Part shown: positions 44,046 to 54,696 of the stretch, one piece after another
How positions within the stretch are numbered: the first letter of the stretch is position 1
How the letters are laid out: every line of letters begins with the position of its first letter
Assembly (NCBI RefSeq): GCF_030317115.1
Contig: NZ_JASZYF010000025.1
Coordinates: 1 to 64,000, forward strand
Direction: 5' to 3'
Length of the DNA: 64,000 bases
Source of the DNA: Variovorax gracilis
GTDB taxonomy: Bacteria > Pseudomonadota > Gammaproteobacteria > Burkholderiales > Burkholderiaceae_C
The notes under the pieces: generated by a model
What the model saw: the letters and a program-made list of their open reading frames with translations, nothing else
What the model was told of the DNA's origin: nothing
Databases searched by the model: none
Position numbers and translations under genes: made by a program

Positions 44046-45134
44046 ATGGCAGGTGATGCGGCTATCCTGCGCGCACTTCCGTCATCCCTCGCGCGCGTGA
44101 TTCCCACCGATCTCCCCGAACTGATCGAGCTGCGGCGGCTCTCCGAACTCGCCGGCGTGCACATGACGCGGCGCGTGCTGTGCGAGGTGATGGCGGGCGA
44201 GGCGCGCTTTCCGGTGGAAGCCTTCATCCTTGGCAGCGCGAGCCCGCTCGCGCCGGCCGTCGGCTTCTTCGGCGGCGTGCACGGCCTGGAGCGCATCGGC
44301 GCCGAAGTCACGATCGCCTACCTGCGCAGCCTGGTGATGCGGCTGCAATGGGACGACACGCTGCACCGGCAGCTGGAGACCGTGCGGCTGGTGTTCATGC
44401 CGCTCGTCAATCCGGGCGGCCTGTGGCGCGGCACGCGCGCGAATCCCAATGGCGTCGATCTCATGCGGAACGCGCCGGTGGAGTCGGCCGAGCGCGTGCC
44501 GCACCTGCTCGGCGGACAGCGCGTCAGCGCCGCATTGCCCTGGTATCGCGGCCCGCAGGGAGCGCCCATGGAAAGCGAGAGCGCGGCGCTGTGCGAGCTG
44601 GTCGAATCCGAACTGACGGTGCGCCCCTTCAGCATCGCGGTGGATTGCCACTCGGGCTTCGGCCTGAGCGATCGCATCTGGTTTCCGTTCGCGCACAGCT
44701 CGCGTCCCATCGCCCACCTGCCCGAGATGCACGCGCTAGGCGAGATCGTCGACGGCGCGCTGCTGCACCACCGCTATGTGCTGGAACCGCAGAGCCGCCA
44801 GTACATGACGAACGGCGACCTGTGGGACCACCTGTACCTGCGCGCGTGCGACACCAAGCCCGGATCGGTGTTCCTGCCGCTGACGCTGGAGATGGGATCG
44901 TGGCTGTGGATCAAGAAGAATCCGTTGCAGATCTTCTCGCGTCACGGCATGTTCAATCCGGTGATCGCGCATCGCCAGCAGCGCGTGCTGCGGCGGCACG
45001 TCGGTTGGCTGGACTTCGTCACGCGCGCGGCATGCAGCCACGAGCGCTGGCTGCCGACAGGCATGGACAGGGAGCGCCATCGGGCGCTGGCCGTGGCGCG
45101 CTGGTACGCAGGGCGTGGAGGGCCGCTGCCATGA
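44046..45134 (+). CDS. M14-family zinc carboxypeptidase/aspartoacylase-like protein
   Basis: A 362-residue enzyme-like protein. Zinc-site features are GGVHGLERIGAEVT (HxxE) and the later His in AVDCHSGFG. The substrate-binding Asn/Arg element is NPGGLWRGTRANPNGVDLMRN, typical of M14 and related deacylases. No signal peptide is visible, so it is probably cytoplasmic. The start is uncertain: the ATG at 44046 lacks a strong ribosome-binding site, but upstream in-frame sequence runs back through the katE end. Its stop overlaps the next gene (ATGA). Confidence 0.75.
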   Translation: MAGDAAILRALPSSLARVIPTDLPELIELRRLSELAGVHMTRRVLCEVMAGEARFPVEAFILGSASPLAPAVGFFGGVHGLERIGAEVTIAYLRSLVMRLQWDDTLHRQLETVRLVFMPLVNPGGLWRGTRANPNGVDLMRNAPVESAERVPHLLGGQRVSAALPWYRGPQGAPMESESAALCELVESELTVRPFSIAVDCHSGFGLSDRIWFPFAHSSRPIAHLPEMHALGEIVDGALLHHRYVLEPQSRQYMTNGDLWDHLYLRACDTKPGSVFLPLTLEMGSWLWIKKNPLQIFSRHGMFNPVIAHRQQRVLRRHVGWLDFVTRAACSHERWLPTGMDRERHRALAVARWYAGRGGPLP

Positions 45135-45940
45135 GCACCTGGGTCCTGCTGCGCGGGCTCACGCGAGAGAGTGGGCACTGGGGCGCCTTCCCGGACATGT
45201 TGCGCGCGCGGCTGCCCGGTGCACGCGTGCTGACCATCGACCTGCCCGGCAACGGGCGCATGAACCAGGTGCAAAGCCTGGCGAGCATCGAGGCGACGAT
45301 GCGCAACTGCCGGCTGCAGATGGCCGCATCGGGCCACGCGCCGCCCTTCCACCTGCTCGCCATGTCGCTGGGTGCGATGGTGGCGGTCGAGTGGGCATGC
45401 CGGCACCCGGAAGAACTCGCGGGCTGCGTGCTGATCAACACCAGCCTGCGTCCGTTCAGCCGCTGGTACCAGCGGTTGCGGCCCGCCAACTACGCCGCGC
45501 TGCTCGCCGTCGTGGCCGGCATGAAGACGAATCGACAGCGCGAGCAGACGATCCTGCGTCTCACGAGTCGGCGTTTCGGGCCGGACGCTGGCGTGATCGA
45601 CGACTGGACGGCGCTGCGCGAGGCGCATCCGGTCTCGGGCGCCAACGCCTTGAGGCAGTTGCTGGCGGCTGCGCGCTACCGTGCTCCGACGGATGCGCCA
45701 TCCGTGCCGCTGCTCGTGCTGGCGAGCCGCAGCGATGCGCTGGTGAACGTGCAGTGCTCGCGGCAACTCGCTCGGCAATGGCACACGGCAATCCTCGAAC
45801 ACCCGGGCGCCGGCCACGACCTGCCGCTGGACGATGGCCCGTGGGTGGTCGAGCAGGTCGCCCGATGGGCGGGACTCGGCACGCGCAGCCCGTTCACTTC
45901 CGCCCATCCGCCGGACGCAACACCTTCCCCTGGAGCGTGA
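45131..45940 (+). CDS. alpha/beta hydrolase
   Basis: A 269-residue hydrolase. HG-type start WVLLRGLTRESGHWGAFP, nucleophile elbow LAMSLGAMVAVEW (Ser), acid in ASRSDALVN and catalytic His in HPGAGHDLPLDD are all present. It is translationally coupled to the M14-like gene, suggesting they act on one substrate or in one route, not identified here. Its last 47 bp overlap the end of the convergent glycine-zipper gene. Confidence 0.82.
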   Translation: MSTWVLLRGLTRESGHWGAFPDMLRARLPGARVLTIDLPGNGRMNQVQSLASIEATMRNCRLQMAASGHAPPFHLLAMSLGAMVAVEWACRHPEELAGCVLINTSLRPFSRWYQRLRPANYAALLAVVAGMKTNRQREQTILRLTSRRFGPDAGVIDDWTALREAHPVSGANALRQLLAAARYRAPTDAPSVPLLVLASRSDALVNVQCSRQLARQWHTAILEHPGAGHDLPLDDGPWVVEQVARWAGLGTRSPFTSAHPPDATPSPGA

Positions 45941-46613
45941 CCGCCTTGCCGATGGGTGGCGCGGTGCTGGTCTCGACCGTGCGCAGCGACCCGTCCTCCA
46001 TGCGCACGCTCACCTGATAGCTGCTCACCGTTCGCGTGCGCTTCTCGATCTCGTTTCCCGCGAAGCCTCCTCCGACTGCGCCGATCACCGTGGCTGCGGC
46101 ACGCCCGCCGCCATGGCCGATCTGGTTGCCCACGAGGCCGCCGACGACGCCGCCCGCGACGGCCCCGACCCCGCTTGCAGGTGCGGGATGTTCCACGCTG
46201 CGTACCGATTCGACGTGACCGCAGACGGAGCAGACATGGGCGCGCGCGGGCGCCGGCGCCGGTGCAGGGCCCGGCGCTTGCGCCACGTTCGGCGACACGA
46301 CCTCGGGCGCCCTGACGGGCGGCGGCAAGGGCGTTGCAACGGGAGGCGCCGCGCTGTTCGTCGCCGGCGGAACCGGCGAGGCAGGTCGAGGCTCGTCGAG
46401 CTTGAAGTCGTCCGGTGCCGGCGCCCGCACCGCCGGCGCGACGGCGACGGCGGCAGGGTCCGGCGCGTCGCTACGGCGCTGCTGGTGCAGCACCACGGCG
46501 CCGAGTGCGGTCACGGCTACGGCCAGTGCGCCGATGGCCGTCCAGAGTACCTTGGGCGATGATCGAGCTGGAGTGCGTTCGACCGAAGGCGAGTCGAGTG
46601 GCGTCGAGTTCAT
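45894..46613 (-). CDS. glycine-zipper membrane protein
   Basis: A 239-residue protein. A membrane helix at ~25-45 (VLWTAIGALAVAVTALGAVV) is followed by a long Pro/Ala-rich linker (to ~130), a CxxC pair (VCSVCGHVES) and a glycine-zipper segment (GVGAVAGGVVGGLVGNQIG, IGAVGGGFAGNEIEKR). This resembles the Rick_17kDa_Anti/SlyB type, but is anchored by an N-terminal helix rather than lipid. The C-terminal domain (YQVSVRMEDGSLRTVE) is the usual SlyB-like tail. AGGGGAAATCC precedes the ATG at 46613. Such proteins are linked to envelope integrity and stress. Confidence 0.82.
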   Translation of the reverse strand: MNSTPLDSPSVERTPARSSPKVLWTAIGALAVAVTALGAVVLHQQRRSDAPDPAAVAVAPAVRAPAPDDFKLDEPRPASPVPPATNSAAPPVATPLPPPVRAPEVVSPNVAQAPGPAPAPAPARAHVCSVCGHVESVRSVEHPAPASGVGAVAGGVVGGLVGNQIGHGGGRAAATVIGAVGGGFAGNEIEKRTRTVSSYQVSVRMEDGSLRTVETSTAPPIGKAVTLQGKVLRPADGRK

Positions 46614-46662
46614 GGATTTCCCCTTTCGTGCCCGCCGCACGCGGCAGCGGGACTCAGGAAAA

Positions 46663-46690
46663 AGCATCGCCATTGCAAAGGACCTGTCAA
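46663..46690 (-). promoter_or_regulatory. sigma70-like promoter of the glycine-zipper gene
   Basis: On the minus strand a perfect -35 hexamer TTGACA (46690-46685) lies about 70 bp before the start, followed 16 bp later by GATGCT as a possible -10. The -10 match is weak. The TCCTACA sequence at 46701 lies just upstream. Confidence 0.4.
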
Positions 46691-46728
46691 CCCGACGCGG
46701 TCCTACACATCAGGCCGGACGCGAGGCC

Positions 46729-47562
46729 TCATTCATCCCATGCAACGAGCCGCAGCGGCGATTCCCACAGCAGCTTGCGGCGATCGGCCTCGTCGGGAAA
46801 GAGTTGCTTGATCAAGCTGAGCTGCAGGCCGTAGTCGATGCGTTCGGTCGCGCGAAGGTAGGGCCAGTCCGAACCCCACACGCAGCGATCGAGCGTGAAC
46901 GCATCGGCCAGCGCGTGCACGAACGGCCACACATCCTCATGCGGATGCGCCTTCTGCGAGAACTTCGCAAGACCCGACAGCTTGACGTAGGCGCGCCCCG
47001 AACGCCCCAATTCCAGCAGCGCGCGGAAGCCCGGCTGATGCAGGCCCGCATCGGGATGCGGCTTGCCGCAATGGTCGATCACCAGGCGCACATCGGAGCC
47101 ATCGAGCAGTGGCAGCAACGCGGGGAGCTGGTCCCGCTCGACCTGCACCTGCAGCAGAAGATCCAGCTCACCCAGCTTGCGGAGCAGCTCGCCGGCGGGC
47201 AGGTAGTAGTCCACGCCGAGAAAGGACGGATTGAACGCGACACCGACGATGCCTTGCGCCTTCAGGTCCGCCAGTGCATCGAGCGCGATGCCGTTGTCCA
47301 CCACGGCGATGCCCTTGAAGCGTCCCTGGCTGCGCGCAATCGCATCGAGCAGGCACCGGTTGTCCGTGCCGTAGCCGGAATTGGGCCCCACCACCAGCGC
47401 GCGGCGCACGCCGTAGGCATCCATCACCGCCAAGAACAGATCGGCAGACCCCGACTCCTGGCCGCTCGGGCGATAGTGCGTGTCCGCCCCATAGGGAAAC
47501 CGCACGGGGTCGAAGATGTGATTGTGGCAATCGATCTTGGGTTCTTCGAAGATGGTCGTCAT
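46729..47562 (-). CDS. amidohydrolase-2 family TIM-barrel metal-dependent hydrolase
   Basis: A 277-residue protein. It has the metal-binding HxH in KIDCHNHIFDP, His in LVIDHCGKPHPD and Asp in VWGSDWPYLRATE, all features of the amidohydrolase-2 (PDC lactonase/ACMS decarboxylase-like) group. Members hydrolyse lactones or decarboxylate aromatic-derived acids. No neighbour reveals the substrate. The ATG at 47562 gives the normal N-terminus; longer frames run into the divergent regulator gene. Confidence 0.85.
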   Translation of the reverse strand: MTTIFEEPKIDCHNHIFDPVRFPYGADTHYRPSGQESGSADLFLAVMDAYGVRRALVVGPNSGYGTDNRCLLDAIARSQGRFKGIAVVDNGIALDALADLKAQGIVGVAFNPSFLGVDYYLPAGELLRKLGELDLLLQVQVERDQLPALLPLLDGSDVRLVIDHCGKPHPDAGLHQPGFRALLELGRSGRAYVKLSGLAKFSQKAHPHEDVWPFVHALADAFTLDRCVWGSDWPYLRATERIDYGLQLSLIKQLFPDEADRRKLLWESPLRLVAWDE

Positions 47563-47695
47563 GGGCGTTCGGGTGAGTCGTGCCGTGTCGGGCCTACCAC
47601 GGCTGCCGGTGGCTCGCAATCGGCCATGGGTCTGAGACACGAGTTCGTATGATGCACCCGGCGGCAACGAGGCCGCGGGACCGAGCGAACCGAAC

Positions 47696-48367
47696 ATGAC
47701 ACTTTCCAAGGATGGTGCTTCCGGCCACCAGGACGCAGAGACACCCGTCATCCGCGTGGTCGATGACGACAGCGCGTTCCGGCGTGCAGTGTGCGACCAG
47801 TTGATGACGGCCGGCCACAGCGTCCGGGACTACGGCTCCATCGGCGAGCTCCTCCGGCAGGGCATCGGCGACGAACCCGGCTGCCTGATCCTCGACCTCC
47901 ACATGCCGGGTCCCGACTGGCTCGACCTCCAGGACGTGGTCACACGCAGCGTCGAGCCCTTGCCGGTCATCGTGCTCACGGCCAAGGCCAGCGCCCACGA
48001 CACCTTGCGCGCCATGAAGGCCGGGGCCGCGGACTTCTTCCTCAAGCCGGTCGATCAGGAGACGCTCGTCGGCGCGGTGACGAATGCGCTGACCAACCAT
48101 CTGTCGCGTCGCCGCATGCTGCAGCAGGTCGCGGCGCTGAAGGCGCGCTACGCGACGCTCACGCCGCGCGAGCGCCAGGTCGCGGCCATGGTCGTCGCGG
48201 GCGCTTTCAACAAGGAGATCGGCGCGGCGCTCGGCACCGCCGAGCGCACGGTGAAACTGCATCGCGCCAACGCGATGGAAAAGATGGGTGCGCGCTCACT
48301 GCCGGATCTGGTGCGTGCGTTCGGCGAACTGGACTCGAGCCCTTCGGGGCGTGCCGCCTGCGGTTGA
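47696..48367 (+). CDS. FixJ/NarL-type response regulator
   Basis: A 223-residue regulator. The receiver shows VVDDDSAFRRAV, the Asp in CLILDLHMPGPD, Thr in VLTAKAS and Lys in FFLKPVDQE. The LuxR-type output domain is LTPRERQVAAMVVAGAFNK to IGAALGTAERTVKLHRANAMEKM. It heads the same-strand signalling array that follows, with an intergenic gap of 111 bp to the large hybrid kinase, and may be the array's transcriptional output. Confidence 0.9.
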   Translation: MTLSKDGASGHQDAETPVIRVVDDDSAFRRAVCDQLMTAGHSVRDYGSIGELLRQGIGDEPGCLILDLHMPGPDWLDLQDVVTRSVEPLPVIVLTAKASAHDTLRAMKAGAADFFLKPVDQETLVGAVTNALTNHLSRRRMLQQVAALKARYATLTPRERQVAAMVVAGAFNKEIGAALGTAERTVKLHRANAMEKMGARSLPDLVRAFGELDSSPSGRAACG

Positions 48368-48478
48368 ATTCGGGACGCGGCCCGGCCGTCCGCAGGTTCG
48401 CGGCCTTATCCGACAGGGAAGCGGTCCGCGCTCTGGCAGTCTCTGGGGCTTTTGCCTCCTTGGACGACAGACTGCTTC

Positions 48479-51400
48479 ATGAACACTCCCGCCGCGATCG
48501 ATCCCGAGGACTTTCAACGCCTGCTCAGCCGCAACCTGAAGCTCCCGCTCGCCGGCGGGGTCATCGGCGCCGTGGTCTTCGTCGCGCTCATCGTGTACCT
48601 GCTGTCGGTGATCGGCTGGGTCGAGCACACCGACCGCGTGACGCGCGCCGCGAGCGAGGTCCAGCGCCGCAGCATCGATCTCGAAACCGGCATGCGCGGC
48701 TTCCTGATCACGGGTGACGAGAGCTTCCTGGAGCCCTACGAAAGCAACCTGCCGAAAATCAGGAACGACCTGGGCGCGCTCAAGACGCTGGTGGCAGACA
48801 ACCGGGCGCAGGTCGACCGGGTGGACCGCATCGCCGCGCTGCAGGAGACGTGGAACCAGTTCGCGCGCGAGATGATCGACCTGCGCCGCAGCGGCGGCGA
48901 CTACCAGCAGCCGGTGCGCCTCGGCCGCGGCAAGCGGCTCACCGACGAGATGCGCGCCGAGTACGGCGCCTTCAGCAACACCGAGCAGAACCTGCGCTTC
49001 GAGCGCAACAACGAAGCCAACCGCACCAGCATGGCGATCGTCGCGCTGTTCGTGCTTTTCACGCTGATCACCACCGGCCTGCTGGCCTACTTCGGCAGGC
49101 GGCAACTGATGCGCCTGTCCGAAAGCTATGACAACGTTCTCCAGGAGCAGGCGACCCATGCCGGCACGCTGCAGCGGCAGGCCTGGCTGCGCAGCGCGCA
49201 GACCGAGCTGACCGGGGAACTGGTGGGCGAGCTCAACGCGCAGGAAATGGGCCGTAAGGTGCTCACCTTCTTCTCCCGCCACGTCGGCAGCCCGGTGGGC
49301 GCGCTGTACGTGCGCGAGCGCCACGGCGCGTTGCGCCGGGTCGCGAGCTATGGCTTTTCGAGCGAGGCCGAAGCCTCGCCGCAGGTCTTCGCGCCGACCG
49401 AAGGCCTGGTGGGGCAGGCCGCCGCCGAGAAGCGCCGCATGCTCATCGAGCCGGTCGACACCGACTATCTCAAGGTCAACTCGGGTCTCGGGGAGATGTT
49501 GCCGGCGGCCGCCCTGCTCCTGCCCGTGGTGAACGACGGCATCGTCAATGGCGTCGTCGAACTCGGCCTCCTGAAGGCGCCGGGCGAGGAAGCGAACCAG
49601 TTGCTCGACCTGGTCGCCGGCAACATCGGCAGCTCGATCGCCGCGGTGCGCTACCGGGAGCAGTTGCAGGACGCCCTGGCCGAGACCCAGCAGCTCAACG
49701 AAGAATTGCAAGTGCAGCAGGAAGAGCTGCGCACCGCCAACGAGGAGCTGGAAGAGCAGTCGCGCGCACTGCGCGTGTCGCAGGCCACGCTGGAGAACCA
49801 GCAGGCCGAGCTGGAGCAGACCAACAGCCAGCTCTCGGAGCGCACCGAGGCGCTGGACCTGCGCAATGCCGCCTTGCGGCGCGCGCAGCGCGACCTCGAG
49901 GAGCGGGCCGACGAGCTGCAGCGCGCAAGCCGCTACAAGTCGGAATTTCTCGCGAACATGTCGCACGAACTGCGCACGCCGCTCAACAGCGCGCTGATCC
50001 TCGCCAAGCTGCTGGGCGACAACCCGCAGGGCAACCTCAGCGCCGAGCAGGTGAAGTTCGCGGAGTCCATCTACGCGTCGGGCAACGACCTGCTGGTGCT
50101 GATCAACGACATCCTCGACATCGCGAAGGTCGAGGCCGGCAAGCTGGAAGTGGTGGCGGAGGAGGTTGCGACGGAGAAGCTGGCCCACAGCCTGCAGATG
50201 ATGTTCACGCCGCTGTCCGGGCAGAAGGGGCTGGAGTTCCGGCTCGACCTCCGGCCCGACGTGCCTGCCACGCTGGTCACCGACCGGCAGAGGGTCGAGC
50301 AGATCCTGAAGAACCTGCTGTCGAACGCGCTCAAGTTCACGGACCACGGCGAGGTGGCGCTCACCGTGTCCGGCCTGCCCGGCGGCGGCGCGGCCTTCGC
50401 GGTCAGCGACACCGGCATCGGCATCGCCGACGACCAGCAGGAGGTGATCTTCGAAGCCTTCCGCCAGGCCGATGGCACGACCAGCCGCCGCTACGGCGGC
50501 ACCGGGCTGGGCCTGTCGATCTCGCGTGATCTGACCCAACTGCTCGGCGGAAGGCTGGCCGTGCGCAGCGATCCCGGCGCCGGCAGCACCTTCACGCTGG
50601 AGTTGCCGGCGCGCGCGCCGCAGGCCGGTGAGCAGCCGGCAGAGGCGGGCGCCAGGGCGACACCGCCGGCCCCGCGTGCGCAAGCCGGCGTGCCGCCGGC
50701 GCCGCCCGCGCCCGCCACGCCGGCAGTCCCGGCCCCGCAGTTCGCCGACGACCGCTCGCTGCCGCCCGACCAGACCCGCCGCGTGCTCGTGATCGAGGAC
50801 GAGCCGCAGTTCGCCCACATCCTCTACGACCTCGCGCACGAACTCGGCTACCGCTGCCTGGTCGCGCACGGCGCCGCCGATGGCTTCAGCCTCGCGACGC
50901 AGTTCCTGCCCGATGCGATCCTGCTCGACATGCGCCTGCCCGACAGCCCCGGCCTCGGCGTGCTGCAGCGGCTGAAGGACGATCCGCAGACGCGCCACAT
51001 TCCGGTCCACGTCGTCTCCGCGCAGGACAGCTCCGAAGCCGCGCTGCACATGGGCGCGATCGGCTATGCACTCAAGCCCACGTCGCGCGACCAGTTGATG
51101 GAGGTGTTCCGCAAGTTCGAGGACAAGCTCACGCAGAAGCTCAAGGCCGTGCTGCTGGTGGAGGACGATGCGCTGCAGCGCGAAAGCGTGGTCAAGCTGA
51201 TCGGCGACGACGACGTGGTCATCACCGCCGTCGAATCGGGCGAGGAAGCGCTGGAGCTGCTGCGCACGCGCGTCTTCGACTGCATGATCACCGACCTGCG
51301 GCTGCCCGACATGCAGGGCGCCGAACTGCTCAAGCGCATGGCGACGGAGGAGATCGTCTCGTTCCCGCCCGTCATCGTCTACACCGGCCGCAATCTCACG

Positions 51401-51958
51401 CGCGACGAAGAGGCCGAGTTGCTGCGCTATTCGCGCTCGATCATCATCAAGGGGGCGCGCTCGCCCGAGCGACTGCTGGACGAAGTGACGCTGTTCCTGC
51501 ACAAGGTCGAGGCCGACCTGTCGAGCGAGCGCCGGAGCATGCTGAAGACCGCGCGCGGACGCGACCGCGTCTTCGAGGGCCGCCGCATCCTGCTGGTGGA
51601 CGACGACGTACGCAACATCTTCGCGCTCACCAGCGCGCTGGAGCAGCGCGGCGCCACCGTCGAGATCGGCCGCAACGGCCGCGAGGCGCTGGAGAAGCTC
51701 GACCAGGTGCGCGACATCGACCTCGTGCTGATGGACGTGATGATGCCGGAGATGGATGGCCTCGAAGCCACGCGCCGCCTTCGCCAGGACCCGCGCTTCG
51801 GCAAGCTGCCGGTGATCGCGGTCACTGCCAAGGCCATGAAGGACGACCAGGAGCAATGCCTGGCCGCGGGCGCCAACGACTACCTCGCCAAGCCGGTCGA
51901 CCTCGACCGCCTGTTCTCGCTGCTGCGGGTGTGGATGCCCAAGATGGAGCGGCTGTGA
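48479..51958 (+). CDS. CHASE3-HAMP-GAF hybrid histidine kinase with three receivers
   Basis: A 1159-residue inner-membrane kinase. Helix 1 (~22-46), a periplasmic CHASE3 domain (~47-180, ETGMRGFLITGDESFLEPYE) and helix 2 (~184-205) lead to a cytoplasmic linker and a GAF domain (~240-395). A long coiled coil rich in Glu/Gln pairs (~392-485) follows, then DHp with His496 (ANMSHELRTPLNS) and ATPase (~600-720, GTGLGLSISRDL). After a Pro/Ala-rich linker come three receivers with Asp in AILLDMRLPD, CMITDLRLPD and LVLMDVMMPE. The stop overlaps the CheR gene, so kinase and methyltransferase are co-produced. The ATG at 48479 lacks a strong ribosome-binding site. Confidence 0.9.
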   Translation: MNTPAAIDPEDFQRLLSRNLKLPLAGGVIGAVVFVALIVYLLSVIGWVEHTDRVTRAASEVQRRSIDLETGMRGFLITGDESFLEPYESNLPKIRNDLGALKTLVADNRAQVDRVDRIAALQETWNQFAREMIDLRRSGGDYQQPVRLGRGKRLTDEMRAEYGAFSNTEQNLRFERNNEANRTSMAIVALFVLFTLITTGLLAYFGRRQLMRLSESYDNVLQEQATHAGTLQRQAWLRSAQTELTGELVGELNAQEMGRKVLTFFSRHVGSPVGALYVRERHGALRRVASYGFSSEAEASPQVFAPTEGLVGQAAAEKRRMLIEPVDTDYLKVNSGLGEMLPAAALLLPVVNDGIVNGVVELGLLKAPGEEANQLLDLVAGNIGSSIAAVRYREQLQDALAETQQLNEELQVQQEELRTANEELEEQSRALRVSQATLENQQAELEQTNSQLSERTEALDLRNAALRRAQRDLEERADELQRASRYKSEFLANMSHELRTPLNSALILAKLLGDNPQGNLSAEQVKFAESIYASGNDLLVLINDILDIAKVEAGKLEVVAEEVATEKLAHSLQMMFTPLSGQKGLEFRLDLRPDVPATLVTDRQRVEQILKNLLSNALKFTDHGEVALTVSGLPGGGAAFAVSDTGIGIADDQQEVIFEAFRQADGTTSRRYGGTGLGLSISRDLTQLLGGRLAVRSDPGAGSTFTLELPARAPQAGEQPAEAGARATPPAPRAQAGVPPAPPAPATPAVPAPQFADDRSLPPDQTRRVLVIEDEPQFAHILYDLAHELGYRCLVAHGAADGFSLATQFLPDAILLDMRLPDSPGLGVLQRLKDDPQTRHIPVHVVSAQDSSEAALHMGAIGYALKPTSRDQLMEVFRKFEDKLTQKLKAVLLVEDDALQRESVVKLIGDDDVVITAVESGEEALELLRTRVFDCMITDLRLPDMQGAELLKRMATEEIVSFPPVIVYTGRNLTRDEEAELLRYSRSIIIKGARSPERLLDEVTLFLHKVEADLSSERRSMLKTARGRDRVFEGRRILLVDDDVRNIFALTSALEQRGATVEIGRNGREALEKLDQVRDIDLVLMDVMMPEMDGLEATRRLRQDPRFGKLPVIAVTAKAMKDDQEQCLAAGANDYLAKPVDLDRLFSLLRVWMPKMERL

Positions 51959-52806
51959 ATCCCGGCGCCCCGCCTCCGCCGCTGCATCCGCCGAGCGACA
52001 CGGACATCGAGCTGCGCCTGCTGATGGAGGCGATCTACCTCAAGTACAGCTACGACTTCCGCAACTACACCGGCGCCTCGCAGAAGCGGCGCGTGCTCTA
52101 TGCGCTCGGGCAACTGGGGCTGCCGAGCATCTCGGCGCTGCAGGACAAGGTGCTGCGCGAGCCGGCGATGTTCACGCGGCTGCTGCAGTTCCTCACGATC
52201 CCGGTGAGCGAGATGTTCCGCGACCCGGGCTACTTCCTGGAACTGCGCCGGCAGGTCGTGCCCATGCTGCACACCTATCCGTCGCTCAAGGTCTGGGTGG
52301 CGGGCTGCAGCACGGGCGAGGAGGTCTTCTCGCTCGCGATCCTGCTGCGCGAGGAAGGCCTGCTGGAGCGCACGCAGATCTATGCGACCGACATCAATCC
52401 CTCGTCGCTGGAGAAGGCGCGGCTGGGCATCTTTCCGCTGGAGTCGATCAGGCACTACACGGCGAACTACCAGCGTGCGGGCGGCCTGCGGGCCTTCTCC
52501 GACTACTACACCGCGGCCTACGACGCTGCGCGCTTCGACCCATCGCTGTGCGTGGACGTGATCTTTGCCGACCACAGCCTCGCGACCGACGCGGTTTTCG
52601 CGGAAACGCAGCTTGTGTCCTGCCGCAATGTGCTCATCTATTTCAACCGGCAGTTGCAGGACCGGGCGCTGGGGCTGTTCCATGAGTCGCTGTGCCATCG
52701 CGGCTTCCTGGGGCTCGGCGCGAAGGAGAGCATCGATTTTTCGAGCTACGCCGATCGCTTCGAGGTGCTGTCGCGCGGTGAGCGCATTTTCAGGAAGGTG
52801 ACATGA
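51955..52806 (+). CDS. CheR-type protein-glutamate methyltransferase
   Basis: A 283-residue methyltransferase that would use S-adenosylmethionine to methylate glutamates. The N-terminal helical domain includes YDFRNYTGASQKRRV. The SAM site is WVAGCSTGEEVFSLAILL, followed by YATDINPSSLEKAR, and the CheR motif SCRNVLIYFNRQLQ is present. The GTG start overlaps the hybrid kinase stop. No chemoreceptor or CheA/CheW gene is in the window, so its substrate is probably not a chemoreceptor encoded nearby; the coiled coil of the preceding kinase is a candidate. Confidence 0.9.
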   Translation: MNPGAPPPPLHPPSDTDIELRLLMEAIYLKYSYDFRNYTGASQKRRVLYALGQLGLPSISALQDKVLREPAMFTRLLQFLTIPVSEMFRDPGYFLELRRQVVPMLHTYPSLKVWVAGCSTGEEVFSLAILLREEGLLERTQIYATDINPSSLEKARLGIFPLESIRHYTANYQRAGGLRAFSDYYTAAYDAARFDPSLCVDVIFADHSLATDAVFAETQLVSCRNVLIYFNRQLQDRALGLFHESLCHRGFLGLGAKESIDFSSYADRFEVLSRGERIFRKVT

Positions 52807-53394
52807 AGCAGTTTCCCGGCATGGCGCGGCGGCAGGTACTGGCGGTCGTGATCGGCGCGTCCGCCGGCGGCGTCGACGCCCTGATCGCCTTGCTCGGCGA
52901 CCTGCCCGCGCAGTGGCGGCTTCCGGTGGTGGTGGTCATCCACCTGCCCGAGACCCACGAGAGCCGGCTGGCGGAAGTCTTCAGGCACCGGCTGCCGATC
53001 CCCGTGTTCGAAGCCGAGGACAAGGCGCCGGTCCAGGCCGGCACGCTGTACTTCGCGCCGCCGGGCTACCACCTGTCGATCGAGCGCGATCTGTGCTTCT
53101 CGCTGAGCTGCGAGCCGCCGGTGCTGTATTCGCGCCCCGCGATCGACGTGCTGATGAGTTCGGCCGCCGACGCGTTCGGGCCTTCGCTCGCGGGCGTCCT
53201 GCTGACGGGCGCCAACGACGACGGCGCCGAAGGCCTGCTGCGCATCCACCAGGCGGGCGGCCTGACCATCGTGCAGGACCCGACCGAGGCCGAGATTCCC
53301 ACCATGCCGAACGCCGCGCTCGGCGCCCATTCCCCTGACCACGTACTGCCCCTGCGCGACATTCGCGCGCTCCTTCTGCAACTGGACTCCGCCC

Positions 53395-53405
<11 letters not shown>
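52803..53405 (+). CDS. CheB-type methylesterase lacking a receiver
   Basis: A 200-residue CheB catalytic domain. The triad is in IGASAGGVDAL (Ser20), VVIHLPETHESR (His) and TGANDDGAEGLL (Asp), with PGYHL and PTEAEIPTMPNAAL also typical. The N-terminal receiver that normally activates CheB is absent, so it is either constitutive or controlled by a separate receiver, such as that at 54697. It overlaps CheR by 4 bp and the next kinase by 11 bp. It would remove the methyl groups placed by CheR. Confidence 0.9.
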
Positions 53406-54600
<1,195 letters not shown>

Positions 54601-54632
54601 CGTGGGGCCAGTGCTCGCAGGGTGCGACCGTG

Positions 54633-54643
54633 TCCTACATCGG
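54633..54643 (+). promoter_or_regulatory. TCCTACATCGG motif upstream of the small receiver gene
   Basis: Identical 11-mer to that upstream of ligD (37642-37652), here preceded by CCGTG and lying 53 bp before the GTG start at 54697. It marks a possible internal promoter in the signalling array. Confidence 0.35.
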
Positions 54644-54696
54644 GCATGCGGGATGCAGTCCGATACTCTGAAAATTTGGTTCAGGGAGATTTGGAA

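Noticed and set aside
48296..51856. 1186-residue minus-strand open frame
   Set aside because: Exact antisense of the CHASE3-GAF hybrid kinase, His/Arg/Gln-rich, with no recognisable domain.
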